Source: Phycisphaerae bacterium (lineage in GTDB: Bacteria > Planctomycetota > Phycisphaerae > Sedimentisphaerales > SM23-30). From it: a stretch of DNA of 64,000 bases. The notes under the pieces were generated by a model. It saw only the letters and a program-made list of their open reading frames with translations. It made no database searches and was not told the DNA's origin. Made by a program: the position numbers and the translations under genes. Below, piece by piece: positions 40,101 through 49,531 of the stretch (positions are counted from its first letter, which is position 1; every line of letters starts with the position of its first letter). The DNA lies in contig JAEIOG010000001.1 in NCBI GenBank assembly GCA_016342495.1, forward strand, positions 34,949 through 98,948, given 5' to 3'.

Positions 40101-40508
40101 TCATATATTGAGAATGCCAAGACGACCAAAGATTTCAACCAAAACAAAATCTACTGCATACAGCAGTATTGCCATGGAGATAACTGTTATTAAAACAACT
40201 TTTGTCGATGTAATAACTTCTTTTTTCGCTGACCAGGATACTTTTTTGATTTCACCTTCGGTTTTGATTAGAAAATCGGCAAATCGCACCCAGTTAACAA
40301 GCTTGTAAATCCCAAAAAATACTCCGGCTAGCACCAATGCTGTGATGCCTGCCTGAAGCCATACCCCGGTATTACCTGCTGAGTTACGCAACGTACTTAG
40401 AGAGCTATAAAGAGAATTACAACCCATAACCGCCATTATGCCTAAGGCACCGGCCGTTCCCCTACGAGTATGTTTCCCCTGGCCTCTTTTGTATATCTTG
40501 ATATTCAT
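40101..40508 (-). CDS. secE: Preprotein translocase subunit SecE
   Basis: A 135-residue membrane protein that stabilises SecY. The conserved cytoplasmic segment EIKKVSWSAKKEVITSTKVV precedes the last membrane helix (about 108-130). A second clear helix lies at about 49-72, and the N-terminal 45 residues are basic with a weak hydrophobic stretch, so it is longer than the 60-residue minimal SecE. GAGGA precedes the ATG. It lies after tRNA-Trp and before nusG. Confidence 0.93.
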   Translation of the reverse strand: MNIKIYKRGQGKHTRRGTAGALGIMAVMGCNSLYSSLSTLRNSAGNTGVWLQAGITALVLAGVFFGIYKLVNWVRFADFLIKTEGEIKKVSWSAKKEVITSTKVVLITVISMAILLYAVDFVLVEIFGRLGILNI

Positions 40509-40605
40509 GTCGTATTCCTCAAATTTATTTCATACCCATCAAAAAATTCTGGCTATACTTAAAACTGTTATGAAACCACAGAATCCAAAATAATTAAGGG
40601 TAAAA

Positions 40606-40678
40606 CAGGTCAGGCGGGAATCGAACTCGCAACCTTCGGTTTTGGAGACCGACGCTCTGCCAATTGAGCTACTGACCT
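40606..40678 (-). tRNA. tRNA-Trp (CCA)
   Basis: A 73-base cloverleaf with acceptor AGGTCAG/CTGACCT, anticodon stem TCGGT/ACCGA and loop CTCCAAA giving anticodon CCA, and the T-loop GTTCGATTC. The 3' CCA is not encoded. It sits between rpmG and secE, a common place for tRNA-Trp. Confidence 0.97.
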
Positions 40679-40786
40679 ATGCCTAAAACCCGTAAAAAAC
40701 ATGTACCTGTATCCAAAATTTTAATACTGCAAACATCAGCCAAAGCCATTATCTGCCAGATAAATGTTAAACGGGTATACATAAAC

Positions 40787-40954
40787 TTATTTTTTGCGAA
40801 GTTTATGTACAGTTCTTTTGCGATCGCGTTTGCAATACTTCTTTAATTCCATTTTAGGAATACCACCCATCGTATTAACTTCAGTACGATAGTTGCGTTC
40901 GCCGCATTCGGTGCATTCCATCCAGAAGTGCTCGCGTTTCGTTTTCTTTGCCAT
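40787..40954 (-). CDS. rpmG: 50S ribosomal protein L33 (bL33)
   Basis: A 55-residue protein translated by hand from the gap between tRNA-Trp and tuf. It begins MAKKTKREHFWMECTECGER and ends KRTVHKLRKK. Three of the four usual zinc cysteines are present (C14, C17, C41); the fourth position, in YCKRDRK, is Asp or Arg, so zinc binding may be lost or altered. Confidence 0.95.
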   Translation of the reverse strand: MAKKTKREHFWMECTECGERNYRTEVNTMGGIPKMELKKYCKRDRKRTVHKLRKK

Positions 40955-41064
40955 GATCTATATCCTAGCTAAATTTCCATTTGCAAAACACATGTACTAG
41001 CTAAAGCTTTTATGTAGATTTTGCCTGGAAATTCATACCCTTGGGGTATCTTTCAAAATTTAAT

Positions 41065-41093
41065 CGGAGGCGGCTGAGTATCAACCGCCTCCG
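41065..41093 (-). terminator. Hairpin after tuf
   Basis: On the minus strand CGGAGGCGG and CCGCCTCCG form a perfect 9-bp G+C-rich stem with an 11-base loop, followed by ATTAAATTTT. It lies 32 bases past tuf and probably ends a share of tuf transcripts before rpmG. Confidence 0.75.
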
Positions 41094-41124
41094 GCTGTTT
41101 ACTTTGTGGTTACCTGGCTGAAAA

Positions 41125-42330
41125 TTATTCAACAACCTTAGTTACAACACCAGCACCAACAGTTCTACCGCCTTCACGAACAGCAAAACGCAGGCCTTCT
41201 TCCATTGCAACTGGATTAATAATTTCAATTTCGCAAGTAATATTATCGCCAGGCATACACATTTCTGCACCACCGAGAAGCTTTAAGCCACCAGTGATAT
41301 CTGTTGTACGGAAATAATACTGAGGGCGATAACCAGTAAAGAATGGAGTATGACGTCCACCCTCTTCTTTAGTTAATACATAAATTTCAGCTTCAAACTT
41401 GGTATGAGGTTTGATTGAACCTTTAGCAGCCAATACCTGGCCACGTTCCAATTCGCTCTTTTCAACACCACGAAGCAAAAGGCCAACATTATCGCCAGCC
41501 TGGCCCTGGTCCAGAAGCTTGTTAAACATTTCAACACCAGTACAAACTGTTGTACGAGTATCTTTAATACCAACAATTTCGATTTCCTGGCCAACTTTGA
41601 TCACACCACGTTCGATACGACCAGTACCAACGGTACCACGGCCTTTAATTGAGAACACATCTTCGACAGGCATTAAGAAAGGCTTGTCAGTTTCGCGTTC
41701 TGGTTCTGGAATATAACTGTCCAGTGCATCCATAAGTTCCTGAATACATTTGGTCTTTTCTGGATCTTTAGGATTATTTAGTGCAGCATTAGCTGAACCA
41801 TGAATAATCGGGCAATCATCGCCATCAAAATCGTATTTGCTTAAAAGTTCACGAACTTCAAGCTCTACCAATTCCAATAGTTCTGGGTCATCAACCAGAT
41901 CAACTTTGTTCAAAAATACTACTAGCGCAGGTACGTTTACCTGACGGGCTAGCAATACATGTTCTCTTGTCTGAGGCATAGGCCCATCAGCAGCTGATAC
42001 AACAAGAATCGCACCATCCATCTGAGCGGCACCAGTAATCATATTCTTGATATAATCAGCGTGACCTGGGCAATCGATATGCGCATAATGACGCAATTCT
42101 GATTCATACTCCTGATGAGAAGTTGCGATTGTCAAAATTTTGGTTGCGTCACGACGACCTTGGCTTTCAGAAGCCTTGGCAACTTCATCATAAGCGATAC
42201 CTTTAGCAAGGCCTTTTGCTGCCTGTACCATTGTGATCGCTGCTGTCAAAGTGGTTTTACCATGATCGATATGACCAATTGTACCTACGTTTACGTGAGG
42301 TTTAGTTCTTGCAAATACTTCCTTAGCCAT
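41125..42330 (-). CDS. tuf: Elongation factor Tu
   Basis: A 401-residue GTPase delivering aminoacyl-tRNA. GTP motifs are GHIDHGKT (19-26), [12 protein letters not shown], and NKVD. Domains 2 and 3 end with [22 protein letters not shown] strong AGGAGG lies upstream of the ATG. It is the only tuf in the window and is placed with rpmG-secE-nusG rather than after fusA. Its length slightly exceeds the E. coli protein because of a short insertion near the KTK at about 195-205. Confidence 0.98.
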   Translation of the reverse strand: MAKEVFARTKPHVNVGTIGHIDHGKTTLTAAITMVQAAKGLAKGIAYDEVAKASESQGRRDATKILTIATSHQEYESELRHYAHIDCPGHADYIKNMITGAAQMDGAILVVSAADGPMPQTREHVLLARQVNVPALVVFLNKVDLVDDPELLELVELEVRELLSKYDFDGDDCPIIHGSANAALNNPKDPEKTKCIQELMDALDSYIPEPERETDKPFLMPVEDVFSIKGRGTVGTGRIERGVIKVGQEIEIVGIKDTRTTVCTGVEMFNKLLDQGQAGDNVGLLLRGVEKSELERGQVLAAKGSIKPHTKFEAEIYVLTKEEGGRHTPFFTGYRPQYYFRTTDITGGLKLLGGAEMCMPGDNITCEIEIINPVAMEEGLRFAVREGGRTVGAGVVTKVVE

Positions 42331-42435
42331 TGTGGAAGTCCTCCTGATTAAGGGCTAGTTTCCTGATATTATTTTATCTTTACCTTCTATTATAGCAGTC
42401 CCTCTTGATTCTCGAAGAAACCACTTTCACAATAA

Positions 42436-42507
<72 letters not shown>

Positions 42508-42609
42508 ATCTTTTTCAGTTGCTGCACTGAAAGCTAAGATGCTACTTAGCAACAGCTTGAGTCTGTCTACAGCTAGGGACAGGGCCCGAATTACCATAGA
42601 ATGTCATAA

Positions 42610-42637
42610 GATATATACCTTTGACCAATAATGCCAA
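42610..42637 (-). promoter_or_regulatory. Candidate promoter of tRNA-Thr-tuf
   Basis: On the minus strand TTGGCA (42632-42637) is followed after 16 bases by TATATC (42610-42615), about 100 bases upstream of tRNA-Thr. Confidence 0.4.
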
Positions 42638-43206
42638 GGAAAAATTGGTTTTTTTTTCATTTTTTTCCTATTTCCGATTTTTTTGTCTGCAAATCAAATT
42701 TAATATGTTCATAAGTTACTATATAATAATGACTTAAAACTTTTATGGCAACAAAACAATCTAAATAACAGTAATATAAACTTTCCAGTCTGGTATTTTA
42801 TGCGTAAGAGTCCTATAAAAATTTTAATATCTCATTTTGTTGTAATTTTTATTTTTTTTATCTTTATCAACATTTTTCATGCTGAAAAACCACATCCAAT
42901 GGCAGCTTGCCTTTCAGCACTCCCGCATTTACCACAGTTTTTTTCACTAGAACTCGAATTATACCTTCAAGACAAAGCTATTACCCAACAATACTTCTTT
43001 TTCATAGAAAACTTTAGTTAAATATCGAGTTTTTAAAATATTTTCTGCTAAAATTCAATTATTTCATCGACATTTTTTTTGAAGTTCTAATTATTTGAAT
43101 CCAAATTCTTAGGGCCGCCCACTAGATCGTTATTTTCAGTGCTGAAAACCAAATAATTATTTGTAATTTTTTTTATTACATATAATAACATAAGTTCAAT
43201 ATATCA

Positions 43207-43236
43207 TTGACAAAACACTGCTTACTCTGGTATCAT
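43207..43236 (+). promoter_or_regulatory. Candidate promoter of the large secreted protein
   Basis: TTGACA (43207-43212), an 18-base spacer and TATCAT (43231-43236), about 350 bases upstream of the coding start. A second TTGACG-like box lies about 40 bases downstream. Confidence 0.45.
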
Positions 43237-43585
43237 TATATGCAATTGACGGTATCAGTACTAATGCGATAACGTAGCGATCGACATAAAACTTTTATTT
43301 ACAAAGATTAATCGCAAACTCAGCTATTATCAAACGTTTATTATGCTTCATTTATGTCAAAATGACAAATTGGAGATAATTATTATGATAGCAGCTGCAA
43401 AAAAACATGCACCAACTATATTTTTCCCCACTTGTTTTTATATTATAAAAAAATAAATCTGATATTGCTAATCTTAAACGTTTTTTTAGCAGACTATATA
43501 TGTAGTTAAATATTTTAAATACAGACACCGTTCTATCACGGTACAACCTTGATTTAGATAAAAATTTAGAGAAGGAACTATTGTA

Positions 43586-46500
43586 ATGAAGAAACTATCC
43601 TGGCTATTAGTGGCCGCTATCGCGTTTGCTCTGACTCCATGCTTTGGCGCTATCACTACTACCCCAATTGACGGAGGAGAAATAGATTTTTCCGAAGTAA
43701 ATGTAGGATCATATTCTGACCCTCAATATATTACTATAATCAATAATGGGCCCGGAACGATAACTGTTACCGATGTTTCTATTGACCACAACCAATTCAA
43801 TGCATTCTATCAGCAAAATCCTATCCCGATTAATGCTTATAACCCCGATTCATGCACTAATATTCAAGAATCTGTGATATACCGCAGCCTGATTGAATTT
43901 AGCGACAACCCCTCGACCCCTGTTCTCCAGTGGTATTCATTTGAAGCGGTCAAAAACCAGCTTATTACCATTAACCTGAAAATTGGCAATCCTGGCAAGC
44001 TCATCTTCCATTTTTATGATACGCTGGGCCTGGAAGCATTTACCAGAGAACTTTCTCACGACGAAGATGACACTGTCGATGTCTCTGCACCATTAATTAT
44101 CACAGCTGGTTACACCGGCACTATTTATTTTGCTGTAGAGCTTACTGAGAATAATAAAATTGGAATTGTCACTTCTCCTTTAGCGTATGAATTTTCAGTT
44201 ACAACTGAAGATGAAGTTAATACTATTATTGAACCAAAACTATATGAAAAACAGATTTTCACCTCAGTTCTGGCAAATAATATCACCCAGGTATTAACAT
44301 TTGATGCTACCTTCGGGGATACTATTGAATTAACCGGCACTTTTGCGACACCAATCCCAACAGATGATGATGGCAATATTCTGGTTAAAAATACTGTTGT
44401 TATCCTCGGCCCTGAAGGGCAACTTATCAAAGAAAAATTAATCATAAGAGATGACGCACAAGATCCTCAACTCTATTCTGCTATTGTCGAAATTGCCCAA
44501 ACTGGCAATTATACAATAATGCTTATCCCTGAATTTGAAGCTGGGACATTATCTCATCCTTACAATTTAACTTATGAAAAAATCAAACCTTTCCTTGAGC
44601 TCCTGCCAGTCTTGACAGGTAATCCAGATGAAATAGACACTAAAAAACTTGCGATCCCTGTCTGGTATACCCCCATTGATATTTACAACAATTCGGCAAT
44701 AGCCACCGTTTCTTATCTGGAAAATGGCCAACCAAAAAGTTTCGACATCAACCTCAAAGGTTATGGCTGGGCCGGCAACCTCAGTATAGGCCAGGTAGAT
44801 TTCCCCGGCCAACTTGTTCCCGGTATGGCTCAGTCTGGTAAACCGCTGGACATTATTGTTGATATTACTAATACAGACCTTGGTGCTGGCGGTTTTGTTG
44901 ACAATTCAAAAGTTAGATTTTATCTCAGCACCGACAATCTACTTGATCTGAATGAAGACACTTTATTACTTGGCGAAAATGCTGAAGAATACTTCCTTGC
45001 TCCTCCGGTTCAATCTGGCAAAATTGTTACCTGTTCAGCAACTGTTATGATCCCGCTGGAAACCGGACAGTTCTATCTAATAACTACTGTCAATTACGGA
45101 CCAGAACGCGATGTTATCGAAGGTGATGATACCGACCCGACACTTTATGATGAAACATCTAATATTCTTGTTTCAGATCCAATCTTCTTTGATCCTTACA
45201 GCACATCTGTTTCTGATTCTAAAAATTACCTGCTAGATATGCTTATCGATTTTGGTAAATATGCTATTGGAAGAATTTTCCCTGTAGAACATTTCACTGT
45301 CTATAATCGAACCAAAGATCCTATAACGATTACTTCATGGGTACTTGAAGGTGACCCTGACTTTGAATTAGCTTCCTTTAACGAACCAGAAAATATCGAT
45401 GACGATATTATCTTACAACCGGGCAAAAACAGAAAAATCTGGATACGCTTTGTTCCTAAGAGTTCAGCTACTGGTGTAAATGAAGTTTCAGCTAAACTTA
45501 CGGTTTCTGTAAAAGAAGATGAATCGCCCCGCATAATGGATATCACTGGTATCGTTACCGGTGCCCACCTTGCCATCACTGAAAATTCAGACATTCCTGA
45601 TGACGGTATTTTAGAATTCGGCCCGGTTATGCCAGGCTTTACCAGTCAGCCACAAATTATAACTTTAAGTAATGCTGGCAATGATGTCTTATATATTAAT
45701 GACATCACTTTCCAAAATGACAAACAATACACCCCACGTTTTGACTTAACTGATGCTTCCAAGGCATTATTTAATGGCCCAGGAAACACAATCAAGCTCG
45801 TTAGCGACCCAAACAGCTTGGATAATTCTGTTGATCTCGAAGTTGTATTTTCTCCAGAATTACTTGGCCAGCATAATGAATCTCTGACTATTCATAGCTC
45901 TGATCCTGATGATGACTATACATTTACTGTCAAACTCAATGGATTTGGTGCTGAACCAATTCTGCTACTCAAAGAAACATCTGGAACACCAGATGATGGC
46001 ATAGTTTCCTTTGGTCGCCGCCCAATTCATCACAGTAATAAAATAACAATACCAGTTGGTTTATACAATAATGGTTCCGGTCCGATGACCGTATATTCAA
46101 TTGCCTTGGAGAAAAACACTACCGACCAGTTCGCTATCATTGGCAATCCATTTGATGCACCTGATCTAGCTAATGATCCTAATGCAGTGGTCATAATCGA
46201 GCCGAAGCAAGCCAAAATATTCGAGATTGAATTCTTTGCTAACGAGCTTGGCTTCCATAGTTGCATACTTAAAGTTGAAGCAAACACTTCTGATGCCACC
46301 CATGTCTTCAATGTGACCGGCAAGGCTGATGATATCACCGCAAATATCGTATTCCCAGATGGGCGGAACAGTTTAGCTTTTGAGCCGGTTATCCTGGAAT
46401 ATGATAATGACAAAACTACTTCTATTGACTGGTTCTATATCCGCAATACCGGCAATGCTGATTTATATCTGGATTCAATCTGTGTTGATTCTGAATATTT

Positions 46501-48337
46501 CAAAATCGCTGTGCCTGATATGAACACCGGCTATGCCAACAACCATGATATTGATTGGACCATACTGCCAGGGCAAATGAAACGGGTAGATGTATTGTTC
46601 GATGCGGAAAATCTTTCTATCGGCACATATCCTGCGATAGTCACCGTCAAAACTCCTGCCGCAAATGGCAGCACAAATGACCAGACAATTTCAGCTGCGG
46701 TAGATGTTCTTTCTCCTGAAGTTGAACTGGAAGCCACCAAGATTACTTTTGCTAATACTCCTGTTGGCGGCGAACCACAAAAGGCTCCTTTAGTTATAAA
46801 AAATGAAGGAACAGCACCTCTGAAAATCAATAACTTCGTTTGCCCTGATGAACAGTTTATTATCCAATACGATGGTAATCGAGTTATAGACCCTAATCAG
46901 ACGGCTACGTTGTACCTGGTCTTTACTCCAACAAAAGGTCAAACCGCAAAACCTGACCCAACTAAAACTTATTTATTAACTAATGATGTCGATGAACATC
47001 ATATTTTCCTTGAACTAATTGGAAATACTGAAGGCCTGCCAAACATCATCGAACCGAAAAGCTCGCACAGTTTCCACAATGCCAATGGTGAAGTAATGAG
47101 AATTGCTGTTACCAATGGCTATGCCATCGCTTACCTTGAAGATGGCCAGGCGGACAATGCCGACATTTCTCGCATTGAGCTTTATGACACAACTGAAAAG
47201 TCACAGCTTAAAATCACAGGTCGTGGCACCGTCAATGTTGGAGAAATCGTCTCTGATTCCAGCCTTAGTGCTATCAAAGCTCCTGGTGTCAACATCACCG
47301 AACAGCTCGTAATTAATGGATCACTTAGCACCTTAACCATTGGCAATGTTACCGATGACGCATTTATTGATGTTGCTTCCGGATCCAAAAAAGAGCTTTC
47401 AATAAAAGCCAATGAAATTGGTAAAAATGTTACTTTTGATTTGAATTGCCAGGTTAACAAATTCCAGGCCAGAAACTTCCAGAGTGGCAACTTTAATGCA
47501 TCCGCTGTTAAATCTGTTAAAATCACTGATGGCGACCTCGGTGCAAACTTTATGGTTGGCGGGACTATACCCGCTGGCGACATTGGCTCTGTTTATGCTT
47601 CCGGCGACATCACTGGCGATATTATATCACAGAATAACATCAAATCTATCACCAGTAAAAATGGTAAGATCGCTGACAATGTAATTATCGCTGGCCAGGC
47701 TCAGCTCAATTCCATTGCTGCTGATTGTTCTTCTGAAGAAAATTACACCACCAGGTCTATAGCTACTGTCGAAGGCAATATTGGCAAGATAACTGCCAAA
47801 GGCTTAATCAGTGCGACAATCCTGGCAAACGATAGTATCAGATCTATTGCCACAAAAGATGCCGCTATCACTGGCGTTATCAGAGCTAAGAGCATCAATA
47901 CCATATCTGCTAATTCACTGGATAATGCTGTCATAAGTGCCGCTGATTCTATTGCTACCGTCAAAGTAAAACTTGATGTTATCAATTCATTAGTTTTAGC
48001 TGGCTATGACATAGGTATGTCACAGGATCTGAATAATTCTGCCGACGATATTCTCAAAGTTGGCTCAATCAAACGCTTCCAGTTTGGTGGCGAATATCGG
48101 AACTCTTATGTCGCAGCAGGTTCAATGACCGACAACATTTACTCAACTCTGTATTCATCACTGCCTAGCGGTGCAAAATACAGCGAAGGCACCGCTAACA
48201 TTGGCTCGATCAAAGGTAAATTAATCAACGCTAATAATAATGCTACCGAGTTTGGTTTCTATAGCTCAGGCGAAATCAAAACCAAACTTCAAGCGGATGC
48301 GGACTTTGTAATTAAAACTAATTACAAAAAAGATTAA
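43586..48337 (+). CDS. Very large secreted protein with choice-of-anchor-D-like repeats and a solenoid C-terminus
   Basis: 1583 residues. A signal peptide (residues 1-22, ending CFGA) and GAAGGA upstream fix the start. In order: an Ig-like repeat near 30-70 (IDFSEVNVGSYSDPQYITII); a PPC-like beta-sandwich at about 95-215; a region at about 390-540 resembling CARDB domains; about five further Ig-like repeats at about 550-1140, each with a xxFGxVxxG, then xxxIxNxGxxxLxIxxI pattern, as in choice-of-anchor-D / HYDIN-like domains; and a C-terminal stretch (about 1160-1570) of short Ile/Ala/Gly repeats of the form IxSIxAxxGxI, probably a beta-helix. No catalytic motif, membrane anchor or sortase signal was found. 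It is likely a cell-surface or matrix protein. A strong terminator follows. Confidence 0.85.
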   Translation: MKKLSWLLVAAIAFALTPCFGAITTTPIDGGEIDFSEVNVGSYSDPQYITIINNGPGTITVTDVSIDHNQFNAFYQQNPIPINAYNPDSCTNIQESVIYRSLIEFSDNPSTPVLQWYSFEAVKNQLITINLKIGNPGKLIFHFYDTLGLEAFTRELSHDEDDTVDVSAPLIITAGYTGTIYFAVELTENNKIGIVTSPLAYEFSVTTEDEVNTIIEPKLYEKQIFTSVLANNITQVLTFDATFGDTIELTGTFATPIPTDDDGNILVKNTVVILGPEGQLIKEKLIIRDDAQDPQLYSAIVEIAQTGNYTIMLIPEFEAGTLSHPYNLTYEKIKPFLELLPVLTGNPDEIDTKKLAIPVWYTPIDIYNNSAIATVSYLENGQPKSFDINLKGYGWAGNLSIGQVDFPGQLVPGMAQSGKPLDIIVDITNTDLGAGGFVDNSKVRFYLSTDNLLDLNEDTLLLGENAEEYFLAPPVQSGKIVTCSATVMIPLETGQFYLITTVNYGPERDVIEGDDTDPTLYDETSNILVSDPIFFDPYSTSVSDSKNYLLDMLIDFGKYAIGRIFPVEHFTVYNRTKDPITITSWVLEGDPDFELASFNEPENIDDDIILQPGKNRKIWIRFVPKSSATGVNEVSAKLTVSVKEDESPRIMDITGIVTGAHLAITENSDIPDDGILEFGPVMPGFTSQPQIITLSNAGNDVLYINDITFQNDKQYTPRFDLTDASKALFNGPGNTIKLVSDPNSLDNSVDLEVVFSPELLGQHNESLTIHSSDPDDDYTFTVKLNGFGAEPILLLKETSGTPDDGIVSFGRRPIHHSNKITIPVGLYNNGSGPMTVYSIALEKNTTDQFAIIGNPFDAPDLANDPNAVVIIEPKQAKIFEIEFFANELGFHSCILKVEANTSDATHVFNVTGKADDITANIVFPDGRNSLAFEPVILEYDNDKTTSIDWFYIRNTGNADLYLDSICVDSEYFKIAVPDMNTGYANNHDIDWTILPGQMKRVDVLFDAENLSIGTYPAIVTVKTPAANGSTNDQTISAAVDVLSPEVELEATKITFANTPVGGEPQKAPLVIKNEGTAPLKINNFVCPDEQFIIQYDGNRVIDPNQTATLYLVFTPTKGQTAKPDPTKTYLLTNDVDEHHIFLELIGNTEGLPNIIEPKSSHSFHNANGEVMRIAVTNGYAIAYLEDGQADNADISRIELYDTTEKSQLKITGRGTVNVGEIVSDSSLSAIKAPGVNITEQLVINGSLSTLTIGNVTDDAFIDVASGSKKELSIKANEIGKNVTFDLNCQVNKFQARNFQSGNFNASAVKSVKITDGDLGANFMVGGTIPAGDIGSVYASGDITGDIISQNNIKSITSKNGKIADNVIIAGQAQLNSIAADCSSEENYTTRSIATVEGNIGKITAKGLISATILANDSIRSIATKDAAITGVIRAKSINTISANSLDNAVISAADSIATVKVKLDVINSLVLAGYDIGMSQDLNNSADDILKVGSIKRFQFGGEYRNSYVAAGSMTDNIYSTLYSSLPSGAKYSEGTANIGSIKGKLINANNNATEFGFYSSGEIKTKLQADADFVIKTNYKKD

Positions 48338-48359
48338 TGCCTCTGTAACTTTATGAATC

Positions 48360-48395
48360 AAAGGCCCAGGACATCAAATGTCCCGGGCCTTTTTA
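48360..48395 (+). terminator. Intrinsic terminator after the large secreted protein
   Basis: AAAGGCCC and GGGCCTTT pair (48360-48367 with 48385-48392), extended by a further six pairs after one mismatch, with a three-base loop and a TTTTTATTT tail. Confidence 0.92.
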
Positions 48396-48509
48396 TTTAT
48401 AAACTACGCAGTCAGCTACGATCCATTCCAACCATTGACACTGGATGGACAGGGCTACCGCATTGATTTTTGCAAAAAAAATCAAGATAAGACAAATAAA
48501 GAAATTGCC

Positions 48510-48529
48510 ATCTCCGCGTAGACGGAGAT
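48510..48529. repeat. Short palindromic element
   Basis: ATCTCCG and CGGAGAT form a 7-bp stem with a 6-base loop. Together with the next palindrome 40 bases away it looks like a pair of REP-type intergenic elements. Confidence 0.5.
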
Positions 48530-48568
48530 CAATTAAATATGAATCGATGTTTTTGAGCTAAAAACCAG

Positions 48569-48588
48569 ATTCCCGCCTGCGCGGAAAT
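48569..48588. repeat. REP-like palindrome
   Basis: ATTCCCGC, CTGC, GCGGAAAT, followed by GACA, with one mismatch. The core CCCGCCTGCGCGG plus AATGACA resembles a short G+C-rich palindrome seen between genes in many bacteria. It is richer in G+C than the surrounding DNA. Confidence 0.55.
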
Positions 48589-48620
48589 GACACAATGATT
48601 TAGGTGCAGTCGACTAATGG

Positions 48621-49448
48621 CTACTTCTTTACAGCAGTAAAAAATATCCCTTCCCGCCACCAGGGGATAATATACATAGAGGTCCTAAGTACCCTTTTAA
48701 TATGTGAATGAAAACCTTTAGATTCAGAATAAACGCCGGTATTGCATAAATAGTGTCTTGACGCCATCATTAAACCATTTTCGCTAAGTAATAGTCTCAT
48801 TTCAGAAAAACTATAAAAACGAACGTGTTTCATCCAGTCCTTACTGGTTAGATGGCTGTCACAATAATTTTCAAATGCCCCTCGGCCTAAAAGACATTTC
48901 ATTACTACCCCAGCATTGGTTGCGTTTGGGGTCGAGGCGATTAGTATCCCACCCGGTTTTAATAATCGATATGCCTCCTGCAATAAACTATGGGGCCAAA
49001 CCATATGCTCAAGCACCTCTGTTGCTATAACAATATCTACCGAGCCATCAGGCAATGAACATTTAACCGGCAAAGCTGAAACATTTTGAAACATATGAAA
49101 ATTTGGATCAAGATTAACCGCTTCCATTTTCATTTGCAAAACTGATTTGCATGCATCCTTAAATACATTACTGTCCGGTTTTTCACTACAAATACCGAGA
49201 TATTGACATTTATCCCACAGGCCCAACACTTTCATACCAACTGGAATATTAGGTGGCAGACAACCCATATCAACAATGTTGCAGCCAACGCTAAAATGCC
49301 TTGCTAATTCCTGCAATGTTACATATATACGCTTATTCGATGCCCCCAGGTGCCATTGGGAACCGGGGTTGTCGCTGGCAAAACTAATTAATTGTCGATT
49401 GAATTCGCTAAAAGAAGGGAATCTATCTAAAAATTCATTGTTGATCAT
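48621..49448 (-). CDS. Class I SAM-dependent methyltransferase
   Basis: A 275-residue protein of the Methyltransf_11 type. Motif I is IVDMGCLPPNIP (about 58-69), a variant without the usual GxGxG. The acidic loop and later motifs are SVDIVIATEVLEHMVWPHSL (about 138-157) and LLKPGGILIASTPN (about 164-177). The C-terminal 90 residues contain the FYSFSEMRLLLSENGL helix typical of sugar- or lipid-modifying methyltransferases. The substrate is unknown. It is flanked by genes for exported proteins and stands alone. Confidence 0.8.
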   Translation of the reverse strand: MINNEFLDRFPSFSEFNRQLISFASDNPGSQWHLGASNKRIYVTLQELARHFSVGCNIVDMGCLPPNIPVGMKVLGLWDKCQYLGICSEKPDSNVFKDACKSVLQMKMEAVNLDPNFHMFQNVSALPVKCSLPDGSVDIVIATEVLEHMVWPHSLLQEAYRLLKPGGILIASTPNATNAGVVMKCLLGRGAFENYCDSHLTSKDWMKHVRFYSFSEMRLLLSENGLMMASRHYLCNTGVYSESKGFHSHIKRVLRTSMYIIPWWREGIFFTAVKK

Positions 49449-49531
49449 GATTTAAACTACCAGAAAATATGTGAAAAATATATAAGTTTTCATTCTACAC
49501 ATTTAACTGGGCAATGATAGTATGAAATTAA

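Larger units (their letters stand above)
42508..43585. other. Long AT-rich intergenic region
   Basis: 1078 bases between tRNA-Thr and the large secreted protein, on opposite strands. It holds a candidate minus-strand promoter for tRNA-Thr-tuf (42610-42637) and a candidate plus-strand promoter (43207-43236). A 73-codon plus-strand frame (42800-43021) has one hydrophobic stretch but no ribosome site and is not called. No structured RNA was recognised. Confidence 0.5.

Noticed and set aside
42800..43021. Plus-strand 73-codon frame with an N-terminal hydrophobic stretch
   Set aside because: It looks faintly like a signal peptide, but the DNA is very AT-rich, no Shine-Dalgarno sequence precedes it, and the rest of the translation is featureless.
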